Positions 1 to 5,344 of a DNA stretch of 6,986 bases are shown in pieces. The notes beneath the pieces were generated by a model. That model did not search any database. It was not told the DNA's origin and saw nothing but the letters and a program-made list of their open reading frames with translations. The DNA lies in contig CAIVND010000023.1 of NCBI GenBank assembly GCA_903907185.1, positions 1 through 6,986 on the forward strand, given 5' to 3'. Each line of letters starts with the position of its first letter. Positions within the stretch are counted from its first letter, which is position 1. Source of the DNA: an uncultured Acidimicrobiaceae bacterium (GTDB taxonomy: Bacteria > Actinomycetota > Acidimicrobiia > Acidimicrobiales > Bog-793). Both the position numbers and the translations under genes were made by a program.

Positions 1-60
1 AAAGATGTCACACCTATCCCGCACAACGGCTGCCGTCCTAAAAAACGGCGTCGTGTTTAG
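1..60 (+). CDS. rpsK: Ribosomal protein S11, C-terminal end only
   Basis: The first 19 codons and a TAG stop read as the C-terminus of S11: DVTPIPHNGCRPKKRRRV is the highly conserved tail of the family, including the PIPHNGCRP block and a basic end. S11 is a small-subunit protein of the platform that lies near the 3' end of 16S rRNA and the mRNA exit region. The window begins in frame at base 1, so most of the gene (about 110 codons by family size) lies upstream. rpsD follows after 18 bases, which matches the usual S13-S11-S4-alpha-L17 order. The identification is secure from tail and context together. Confidence 0.97.
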   Translation, partial: KDVTPIPHNGCRPKKRRRV

Positions 61-78
61 CGAGACGAAAGGAGAATA

Positions 79-705
79 ATGGCTCGCTATACGGGTCCGG
101 CGTGCCGTCTGTGCCGTCGCGAAAAGGTAAAGCTCTTCTTGAAGGGCGCGAAGTGTGAGAGTCCCAAGTGCGCAATTGAGCGCCGGCCGTTTCCTCCGGG
201 AGACCATGGCCGCGATCGTATGCGTCAAGGCTCGGAGTATCAGACGCAGCTACGCGAGAAGCAGAAGGCTCGTCGTATCTATGGAGTTCTTGAGCGTCAG
301 TTCAGGAATATGTACGAAGAGGCGAACCGTCAAGCGGGTATCACCGGTGAGAACCTGCTCCGCATGTTGGAGCTTCGTCTCGACAATGTGACATTTCGCG
401 CAAAGTTTGGCACCAGCCGTACTCAAGCACGTCAACTTGTCTCTCATGGGCACGTGCTGGTCAACGGCAAGCGCGTCACGATCCCCTCGTACCGTCTTCG
501 CATCGGTGACGTAGTGAGTTTGGCTACGAAGTCCGTTGACATCATCACAATTCGCCAGAACCTTGACACTATCGACCGTCCGATCCCCGGTTGGCTTGAG
601 TCGGAAGACAGCGGCAACGCGATCAAGGTCCGTGCAATGCCCGAACGCGAGCAGATCGACACCCAAGTACGGGAGCAGCTCATCGTTGAGCTGTACTCGA
701 AGTAA
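79..705 (+). CDS. rpsD: Ribosomal protein S4, zinc-binding (C+) form
   Basis: S4 is a primary 16S rRNA-binding protein that nucleates assembly of the small-subunit body. In several bacteria it also regulates its own operon. The 208-residue length is normal. The N-terminus carries C9, C12, C26 and C31 (CRLC and CESPKC), the four zinc ligands of the C+ form of S4. The S4 RNA-binding domain follows at about residues 98-160 (RLDNVTFRAKFGTSRTQARQ, then HGHVLVNGKRV). The C-terminus QLIVELYSK is typical. The start ATG follows AAAGGAG at 68-74, with a rather short 4-base spacer. rpsK lies 18 bases upstream and rpoA 35 bases downstream. Classical Actinobacteria such as Mycobacterium and Streptomyces carry a cysteine-free S4, so the form here is informative about lineage. 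Confidence 0.99.
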   Translation: MARYTGPACRLCRREKVKLFLKGAKCESPKCAIERRPFPPGDHGRDRMRQGSEYQTQLREKQKARRIYGVLERQFRNMYEEANRQAGITGENLLRMLELRLDNVTFRAKFGTSRTQARQLVSHGHVLVNGKRVTIPSYRLRIGDVVSLATKSVDIITIRQNLDTIDRPIPGWLESEDSGNAIKVRAMPEREQIDTQVREQLIVELYSK

Positions 706-740
706 GAACCCCTAACCACGCCTTTATAGGAGCCGTCTAG

Positions 741-1682
741 ATGCTCATTATTCAACGACCAACTGTCGAGTCAATCGACGAAGAAGATGGTGCTCGTCAG
801 CGTTTTGCTGTCGGTCCGCTCGATCCTGGCTTTGGCCACACGCTCGGCAACTCACTTCGTCGGACGCTACTTTCCTCCATCCCTGGAGCAGCAGTGACGC
901 AGGTTCGCTTCGACGAGGCGCTCCACGAATTCACCTATATCCCAGGTGTCAAAGAGGATATTGCTGACATCATCTTGAACATCAAAGACCTGGTGATCAC
1001 GAGTACCTCCGATGAGTCAGTGACCATCCGTATCGACGTCCCCGGACCAGCTGATGTCACGGCAAGGGACCTCAAGCTCACCTCAGACCTTGAGATCATC
1101 AACCCTGACCTTCACATCGCTACGGTGAATGCAGACGGCCGTCTTGCCTTAGATCTCACGGTTGAGAGGGGTAAGGGTTACGTTTCGGCAGAGAAGAACA
1201 AGCGTTCCTCGGCCATCGGCGTCATTCCCATCGATGCAGTATTTTCCCCGGTTCGTCGAGTTGCATTTTCGGTTGAGCCAACGCGCGTCGAACAGTCAAC
1301 AGACTTTGACCGTCTTGTCCTCGACATCGAGACCGATGGTTCAATCTCGCCTCGCGAGGCGCTCTCCTCATCGGGAAAGACGCTGCAAGTGCTGGTTCAG
1401 TTGGTTGCGGAGATGTCGGAGACCTCACAGGGACTCGAGCTTGGCGATGTTTCGATCACCACGAGTGGTTCACCCGATCTCGATCAGCCGATCGAGGATC
1501 TGGATCTGACTGAGCGTCCTCGCAACTGTCTTAAGCGTGCGCAGATCAATACCGTCGGCGAGCTCATCCGCTACACCGGCGACGATCTGCTTGCGATCGC
1601 CAACTTTGGTCAAAAATCGCTCGATGAGGTCATTGAGCGTCTCGACGAGCGCGGTCTCTCGCTCGCTGGTGAGGGTTTTTAG
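741..1682 (+). CDS. rpoA: DNA-directed RNA polymerase subunit alpha
   Basis: The alpha dimer is the scaffold for assembly of the beta and beta' subunits, and its C-terminal domain contacts UP elements and activators. At 313 residues it is full length. The N-terminal dimerisation domain spans about 1-225, with HTLGNSLRRTLLSSIPGAAV at 33-52, PGVKEDIADIILNIK at 68-82 and a VERGKGYVSA block at 141-150. A linker runs to about 248. The C-terminal domain at about 249-308 starts IEDLDLTERPRNCLK. R259, N262 and K292 match the DNA-contacting R265, N268 and K298 of Escherichia coli alpha. The start follows AGGAG at 728-732 with an 8-base spacer. The 35-base gap before it (706-740) shows no hairpin. rplQ begins 2 bases after the stop, so the two genes are surely co-transcribed. 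Confidence 0.99.
   Translation: MLIIQRPTVESIDEEDGARQRFAVGPLDPGFGHTLGNSLRRTLLSSIPGAAVTQVRFDEALHEFTYIPGVKEDIADIILNIKDLVITSTSDESVTIRIDVPGPADVTARDLKLTSDLEIINPDLHIATVNADGRLALDLTVERGKGYVSAEKNKRSSAIGVIPIDAVFSPVRRVAFSVEPTRVEQSTDFDRLVLDIETDGSISPREALSSSGKTLQVLVQLVAEMSETSQGLELGDVSITTSGSPDLDQPIEDLDLTERPRNCLKRAQINTVGELIRYTGDDLLAIANFGQKSLDEVIERLDERGLSLAGEGF
1668..1675 (+). promoter_or_regulatory. rplQ ribosome binding site inside rpoA
   Basis: GGTGAGGG lies within the last codons of rpoA, 9 bases before the rplQ ATG. It is the only Shine-Dalgarno-like sequence near that start. Ribosomes finishing rpoA cover it, so translation of rplQ is probably coupled to rpoA. Coupling is inferred from the spacing alone. 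Confidence 0.7.
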
Positions 1683-1684
1683 TT

Positions 1685-2038
1685 ATGCCAGGCACACCGA
1701 AGAAGGGACGTCGTCTTGGCGGATCCTCTGCCCACCAAAAGGCGATGCTCGGGAACCTTGTGGCCTCGTTGATCGCCGCTGAGGGGATTGTGACTACCGA
1801 GGCAAAGGCAAAGGCGCTTCGTCCTGTTGCGGAGAAGATGATCACCAAGGCTCGAGCTGGCGGTGTCCACAATCAGCGTCAAGTGGTTGCTTTCATCCGT
1901 GATAAGGATATGGCTCATAAGCTTTTTGCAGAGATCGGTCCCCGTTATGTCGACCGCAACGGTGGCTACCTGCGCATCTTGAAGCTCGGCCCACGTCCGG
2001 GTGACAACGCGCCCATGGCTCGCATCGAGTTTGTCTAA
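1685..2038 (+). CDS. rplQ: Ribosomal protein L17
   Basis: L17 is a large-subunit protein near the peptide exit tunnel. The 117-residue protein has the family blocks in order: the basic start MPGTPKKGRRLGGSSAHQ, then TTEAKAKALRPVAEKMIT at about 37-54, a VHNQRQVVAFIRDKD helix, and the C-terminal block GGYLRILKLGPRPGDNAPMA. The ATG lies 2 bases after the rpoA stop and its Shine-Dalgarno sequence is inside rpoA, so this is the last gene of the alpha-type ribosomal cluster. The length is that of the minimal L17 core, without the long C-terminal extension seen in mycobacteria and streptomycetes. Nothing in the gene is broken. Confidence 0.99.
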   Translation: MPGTPKKGRRLGGSSAHQKAMLGNLVASLIAAEGIVTTEAKAKALRPVAEKMITKARAGGVHNQRQVVAFIRDKDMAHKLFAEIGPRYVDRNGGYLRILKLGPRPGDNAPMARIEFV

Positions 2039-2050
2039 GCGCTCGAGCGC
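2039..2050. repeat. 12-base perfect palindrome after rplQ
   Basis: GCGCTCGAGCGC starts immediately after the rplQ stop codon and is its own reverse complement. As RNA it can form only a 4-base-pair stem with a TCGA loop, and no T-run follows, so it is not an intrinsic terminator. The rest of the 42-base gap to truA shows no other structure. It may be a protein-binding site, a minor pause site or chance. Confidence 0.35.
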
Positions 2051-2080
2051 ATATCGCCGAGACGTTGTGGCCTTCTAGTA

Positions 2081-2938
2081 ATGACGGCCTCTACTGATCA
2101 ACAAGTCGGAGCGGCCCCAAGTGGGTCGCTTCGTCGCGTTGCCCTCGGAGTCTCCTATAATGGCAGCGCTTTTCGTGGATTTGCAATTCAGCCAGATGGT
2201 GCAACGGTCGCGGGGGCGCTGATCGCTGCCCTGGGGAAGATAACCGGGCAGAGTCACACCTATACCTGTGCAGGTCGGACCGATGCCGGCGTGCATGCGC
2301 TCGCACAGGTTGTTCACGTGGATCTCGAGGTCGACCTCCTCCGGCGCCGCTATGGTGCAGCCGATCTCTCGATTGGGGAGGAGATTCCGAGGCTGGCGAG
2401 AAACCTGAGCCGTCAGCTAGCGCCAAATATTGTGGTCTGGCGGGCAGTTATTGTCGAACCCCGATTCGATGCGCGCTACTCCGCGATGTCGAGACGGTAC
2501 CGCTACGACCTCCAGGTGGCTGATCGCTTGGATCCTCTTCAGACAGGCTCGACCTGGTGGGTGGGGCCTGGTCTCGATCTGGCTGCCATGCGCCTTGGCT
2601 GTGATCCGCTCATTGGGTCACACGATTTTTCTGGATTCTGCCGACGACCTCCTGGTCATGAGGGTCCTTTGACGCGCCGAGTGACCGAGGCACGATGGAC
2701 AGTACTCAGCGACACAATCTGGCGCTTTGAGATTGAGGCAACCTCGTTTTGCCACCAGATGGTCCGTTCGATCGTCGGATCGATGGTGGCGATTGGGGAG
2801 GGCAAGATGAGGCCGAGCGACCTCGTTCTGCGTCTTCGCAGTGGAGACCGTACCGGTGCGCCCACGCTCGCTCCTCCTGGTGGACTCTGTCTTATCGCTG
2901 TGGGCTACCCCGATGATCTCGGTGGACCTTGGCACTAG
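2081..2938 (+). CDS. truA: tRNA pseudouridine(38-40) synthase TruA
   Basis: TruA isomerises uridines 38, 39 and 40 in the anticodon arm of many tRNAs to pseudouridine. The 285-residue protein shows GRTDAGVHA at 65-73, in which D68 is the catalytic aspartate (D60 in the Escherichia coli enzyme). Further motifs are FDARYSAMSRRYRY at 129-142, SHDFSGF at 180-186, SFCHQMVRSIVGSM at 222-235 and the C-terminal APPGGL at 264-269. An unconserved leader of about 17 residues precedes the core. No other start lies between the ATG and the core, and none lies just upstream in frame, so ATG 2081 is the likely start although no convincing Shine-Dalgarno sequence precedes it. It sits between the two ribosomal protein clusters, its usual place in Actinobacteria and many Firmicutes. 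Confidence 0.98.
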   Translation: MTASTDQQVGAAPSGSLRRVALGVSYNGSAFRGFAIQPDGATVAGALIAALGKITGQSHTYTCAGRTDAGVHALAQVVHVDLEVDLLRRRYGAADLSIGEEIPRLARNLSRQLAPNIVVWRAVIVEPRFDARYSAMSRRYRYDLQVADRLDPLQTGSTWWVGPGLDLAAMRLGCDPLIGSHDFSGFCRRPPGHEGPLTRRVTEARWTVLSDTIWRFEIEATSFCHQMVRSIVGSMVAIGEGKMRPSDLVLRLRSGDRTGAPTLAPPGGLCLIAVGYPDDLGGPWH

Positions 2939-2947
2939 CCGCCCTGT

Positions 2948-2976
2948 TTGTGCTCACCGCATTTCTCGCCTACTCT
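2948..2976 (+). promoter_or_regulatory. Weak candidate promoter upstream of rplM
   Basis: TTGTGC at 2948-2953 and TACTCT at 2971-2976 are separated by 17 bases. The second fits the loose actinobacterial -10 pattern TAnnnT, and the first matches TTGACA at three of six positions. Transcription would start near 2983 and give a leader of about 74 bases before rplM. The match is weak. The start would also remove most of the Shine-Dalgarno sequence of the small reading frame at 2990, so the two proposals do not fit well together. Co-transcription from truA is an equally good alternative. Confidence 0.25.
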
Positions 2977-2989
2977 AGGGAGCCGGCTT

Positions 2990-3085
2990 ATGTGCGCCCT
3001 TCGGTCGCACGGTGGTAGTGACAAGTCGCAGAATCCTGCGAGCAAAGGACCGTTTCGTGCGTACGTATTCCCCAAAACCGAGTGA
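2990..3085 (+). CDS. Possible upstream reading frame overlapping the rplM start
   Basis: An ATG at 2990 follows AGGGAG (2977-2982, containing GGAG) with a 7-base spacer, a better initiation context than that of truA, glmM or glmS. It opens 31 codons and stops with TGA at 3083-3085, which is 26 bases beyond the first base of the rplM start codon and in a different frame. The predicted peptide begins MCALRSHGGS, is polar and basic, and resembles no family I recognise. It has no membrane segment. If translated, it could carry ribosomes through the hairpin before rplM and couple the two genes, or compete with rplM initiation. It may equally be chance, since short frames like this are common. Confidence 0.25.
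   Translation: MCALRSHGGSDKSQNPASKGPFRAYVFPKTE
2992..3010 (+). promoter_or_regulatory. Stem-loop 1 in the rplM leader
   Basis: GTGCG at 2992-2996 pairs with CGCAC at 3006-3010. The loop contains TTCG closed by a C-G pair (2999-3004), the very stable tetraloop type. No T-run follows, so it is not a terminator. The right arm lies within GTCGCA (3004-3009), which recurs at 3025-3030 in the second hairpin, so alternative pairings exist. Confidence 0.4.
3026..3041 (+). promoter_or_regulatory. Stem-loop 2 next to the rplM Shine-Dalgarno
   Basis: TCGCAG (3026-3031) and CTGCGA (3036-3041) form a perfect 6-base-pair stem with an AATC loop. It ends 2 bases before the rplM Shine-Dalgarno sequence at 3044-3049. 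An alternative pairing of TCCT (3034-3037) with AGGA (3046-3049) would hide the Shine-Dalgarno and cannot coexist with this hairpin. L13 of Escherichia coli represses its own rplM-rpsI mRNA, so a control element here is reasonable, but the alternative stem is only 4 pairs and the function is inferred. Confidence 0.4.
3044..3049 (+). promoter_or_regulatory. rplM ribosome binding site deciding the GTG start
   Basis: AAAGGA lies 7 bases before GTG 3057. It selects that codon over the in-frame GTG at 3012, which would add 15 residues unlike any part of L13 and has no comparable site upstream. Confidence 0.8.
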
Positions 3086-3506
3086 GATTACCCATGCGTG
3101 GCATGTGGTTGACGCTGAGGGCTTAGTGCTCGGGCGTCTATCCACTGAGGTCGCCCGGGTGCTTCGAGGCAAGCACAAGCCGATCTTTGCTCCCCATATG
3201 GACACCGGTGACTTTGTGATTGTGATCAATGCCGAGAAGGTTGTGATGTCGTCGAACAAGGCAGACAATAAGTTTGCCTATCACCACTCTGGCTATCCAG
3301 GATCGATACGCCAGACAAGCTATGCACAGCTCTTGGCGACCAAGCCAGAGGAGCTTGTACGACGCGCGATCCGTGGGATGCTTCCAAAGGGAACCCTCGG
3401 AACACAGCAGCTTGCAAAGCTCAAGATTTACGCTGGCCCTAATCACCCACATGCAGCTCAGATGCCAACGCCGCTTGAATTCCCAAGCACGCGTCGAGCG
3501 TCGTAA
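3057..3506 (+). CDS. rplM: Ribosomal protein L13
   Basis: L13 is an early-assembling protein of the large subunit that binds 23S rRNA. From GTG 3057 the product is 149 residues and begins MRTYSPKPSEITHAWHVVDA, as expected for actinobacterial L13. The diagnostic blocks follow: HSGYPGS at 77-83, RRAIRGMLPKGTLG at about 102-115 and KIYAGPNHPHAAQ at 123-135. The start is fixed by the AAAGGA Shine-Dalgarno sequence and by homology. A longer frame from GTG 3012 exists, but its extra 15 residues overlap the leader hairpins and look non-coding. rpsI begins 16 bases after the stop, the nearly universal L13-S9 pair. The 118-base upstream gap suggests the gene begins a regulatory or transcriptional unit. 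Confidence 0.98.
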   Translation: MRTYSPKPSEITHAWHVVDAEGLVLGRLSTEVARVLRGKHKPIFAPHMDTGDFVIVINAEKVVMSSNKADNKFAYHHSGYPGSIRQTSYAQLLATKPEELVRRAIRGMLPKGTLGTQQLAKLKIYAGPNHPHAAQMPTPLEFPSTRRAS

Positions 3507-3522
3507 GGTCGAGGATAGAGAT

Positions 3523-3918
3523 ATGGCAACAAAGCCGCTCATGCAATCAACTGGTCGTCGAAAGTCCGCCGTTGCGCGTGTCCGTTTGCGCACGGGCAGC
3601 GGCACGATCACCGTTAATAAGCGCACCCTCGACGAGTACTTTCCGTCGGCAACACTTCGCATGCATGCGACCGAAGCGCTTCGGGTGGCTTCGCAGGTCG
3701 AGACCTTCGATATTGACGTCACCATCGATGGTGGCGGCATCGCTGGCCAGGCGGGTGCTCTTCGACTTGGGATTGCCCGTGGATTGATTGCACTTGACCC
3801 TGATCTTCGTCCAAGCTTGAAGCGCGCCGGTCGTGTGACCAGGGATGCACGCGAGAAGGAAAGCAAGAAGTACGGGCTCAAAAAGGCTCGCAAGGCACCT
3901 CAGTACTCAAAGCGATAA
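3523..3918 (+). CDS. rpsI: Ribosomal protein S9
   Basis: S9 is a small-subunit head protein whose C-terminal tail reaches the P-site tRNA anticodon stem. From ATG 3523 it is 131 residues. GRRKSAVARVRL at 11-22 opens the conserved core, GGGIAGQAGALRLGIARGL spans 70-88, and RVTRDAREKESKKYGLKKAR spans 104-123. The end is SKR, the invariant tail whose last arginine contacts tRNA. The start follows GAGG at 3511-3514 with an 8-base spacer. An in-frame extension upstream would run through the end of rplM and is not homologous to S9. rplM ends 16 bases before it, and glmM begins 7 bases after its stop. Confidence 0.98.
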   Translation: MATKPLMQSTGRRKSAVARVRLRTGSGTITVNKRTLDEYFPSATLRMHATEALRVASQVETFDIDVTIDGGGIAGQAGALRLGIARGLIALDPDLRPSLKRAGRVTRDAREKESKKYGLKKARKAPQYSKR

Positions 3919-3925
3919 ATTCGCT

Positions 3926-5278
3926 ATGTCGACCACGTTCGGCACTGATGGAATACGCGGGGTTGCCAACTCTCAGCTTCGACCGGAGATCGCTCTCGCT
4001 CTCGGCCGGGCTGCAGCGCGTCACCTCGGTGAGACTGCCTTTCTTGTCGGAAGAGACACCCGTCAGTCGGGCCCTATGCTCCTCGCGGCATTCTGCGCGG
4101 GTGTCACGGCCGAGGGCTTCGATGTCATCGATGTCGGCGTTATCCCAACTCCTGGCCTCGCATGGTTAGGTGCGAAGCACCGTCTGCCCGTAGCGATGAT
4201 CTCCGCCTCGCACAATCCGTTCGGCGACAACGGCATCAAGCTTTTTGGGCCTGGTGGTTCGAAACTCTCCTCTGACGAAGAGCGTGTGATCGAACAAGAT
4301 CTCAATGCGTTGCTCAAGGGCGAGGAGGTTTCGCTCCTGCCCGTGCCGACCGGTCGCGGTGTTGGCACCATCATCTCTGATTCCGGCCAAGTCTCGGACT
4401 ATATCGATGACCTTGAAAACAGCGTAAACCTCGACGGAACGAGAAGACTTCACGTCGTTGTCGATTGCGCGAATGGTGCAGCAAGCGCACTTGCTCCTCA
4501 GCTCTTTTCACGGTTCAATCTCAAACTGAGTTTTATTGCAAATACTCCCGATGGCACCAATATCAACGATCACTGCGGTGCGACCTCTCCCCATCTGCTT
4601 GCTCAGACCGTGGTCCGTGAGCATGCGGACCTGGGAATCAGTTTCGATGGTGACGCTGATCGACTCATCGCGTGCGACGGAGAGGGTGTCCTCGTCAATG
4701 GTGATGTGCTCCTTGCGCTCTTTGCATTTGACCTTGATCTGCGAAATCTGCTTGAAAAACGAACGGTTGCTGTGACGGTGATGAGCAACCTCGGTCTCCG
4801 TCGCGCACTTACCGAGCGGGGTATTGAAGTCGTGGAGACTGCGGTCGGAGATCGAAACGTGACCGACGCTATGGAGGAACATTCGATTGTGCTTGGTGGG
4901 GAGCAGTCTGGCCACGTTGTTTTCCGTCGCCAAACCCTCATTGGAGACGGATTGTTAAGTGGGTTGAAGCTCATTGAACTCTGTGCCCACTCGAAGCAGA
5001 CTCTCTCCGAGCTTGCAAAAGGCGCAATGACTGCGATACCCCAGGTGATACGCAATGTTGTTGTCGACGATCTGAGATTGTTAGATAACCATCCGCAGAT
5101 CTTTATTGTGGCGAAGGAGATCGAAGAGTCTTTGGGTGAGTGGGGACGCGTATTCATTCGGGCAAGCGGAACTGAACCCAAGATTCGGATCATGGTCGAG
5201 GCTGAAGACGAGGCAAAGGTCCGTTCAGTCGTTGAAGAGCTCGTGCGATTGGTCGAGCGCGCGATGGCGATCACCTAG
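3926..5278 (+). CDS. glmM: Phosphoglucosamine mutase GlmM
   Basis: GlmM interconverts glucosamine-6-phosphate and glucosamine-1-phosphate in the cytoplasm on the way to UDP-GlcNAc, through a phosphoserine enzyme. The 450-residue length is standard. It begins MSTTFGTDGIRGVAN, as GlmM does. ISASHNP at 92-98 holds the phosphorylated serine S95. DGDADR at 241-246 binds the magnesium ion, GEQSGH at 325-330 is the sugar-recognition loop, and RASGTEPKIRIMVE at 412-425 binds the substrate phosphate in the C-terminal domain. ATG 3926 lies 7 bases after the rpsI stop and has no recognisable Shine-Dalgarno sequence, so it may depend on ribosomes leaving rpsI. An in-frame upstream start at 3845 would overlap rpsI and add unrelated residues. 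The next gene, glmS, makes its substrate. The sugar-recognition loop and the start favour GlmM over a phosphomannomutase. Confidence 0.98.
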   Translation: MSTTFGTDGIRGVANSQLRPEIALALGRAAARHLGETAFLVGRDTRQSGPMLLAAFCAGVTAEGFDVIDVGVIPTPGLAWLGAKHRLPVAMISASHNPFGDNGIKLFGPGGSKLSSDEERVIEQDLNALLKGEEVSLLPVPTGRGVGTIISDSGQVSDYIDDLENSVNLDGTRRLHVVVDCANGAASALAPQLFSRFNLKLSFIANTPDGTNINDHCGATSPHLLAQTVVREHADLGISFDGDADRLIACDGEGVLVNGDVLLALFAFDLDLRNLLEKRTVAVTVMSNLGLRRALTERGIEVVETAVGDRNVTDAMEEHSIVLGGEQSGHVVFRRQTLIGDGLLSGLKLIELCAHSKQTLSELAKGAMTAIPQVIRNVVVDDLRLLDNHPQIFIVAKEIEESLGEWGRVFIRASGTEPKIRIMVEAEDEAKVRSVVEELVRLVERAMAIT

Positions 5279-5295
5279 GCCCAAATTCAGAGCAT

Positions 5296-5307
5296 CGTCA
5301 GGTGACG
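5296..5307. repeat. Small inverted repeat in the glmM-glmS gap
   Basis: CGTCAGGTGACG is a 5-base inverted repeat around GG. As RNA it allows about 4 base pairs with an AGGT loop, and no T-run follows. It is too weak for a terminator. The rest of the 66-base gap holds no clear promoter and no good Shine-Dalgarno sequence. Confidence 0.25.
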
Positions 5308-5344
5308 GAGCCAGTGTGATCTTGAGCGTTAGCCTGTTGAGACT

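Noticed and set aside
1646..1680. Hairpin CGAGCG/CGCTCG near the rpoA end followed by TTTTT, resembling an intrinsic terminator.
   Set aside because: The T-run (1676-1680) is 10 bases away from the stem, the stem has an 8-base loop, and it lies in conserved rpoA coding sequence with rplQ starting 2 bases after the stop. Termination there would cut off rplQ.
3012..3056. N-terminal extension of L13 from GTG 3012.
   Set aside because: The extra 15 residues are not part of L13, overlap the leader hairpins and have no ribosome binding site as good as the one before GTG 3057.
2939..3082. Open frame continuing from the truA stop in the same frame, as if truA had a longer product by stop readthrough.
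   Set aside because: TruA is complete at 285 residues with its normal C-terminal motif near the end, and the following codons do not resemble any TruA tail.
3138..3893. A 251-codon minus-strand open frame across rplM and rpsI.
   Set aside because: It lies opposite two clear ribosomal protein genes, crosses their boundary and resembles no family. It is a shadow of their codon use.
3845..3925. N-terminal extension of GlmM from an in-frame ATG inside rpsI.
   Set aside because: GlmM normally starts at the MSTTFGTDGIRG block. The extension is basic sequence produced by reading the end of rpsI in another frame.
5279..5344. Possible glmS ribozyme-riboswitch upstream of glmS.
   Set aside because: The gap is 66 bases, much too short for the ribozyme core, and no matching helices are visible. 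The ribozyme is typical of Firmicutes.
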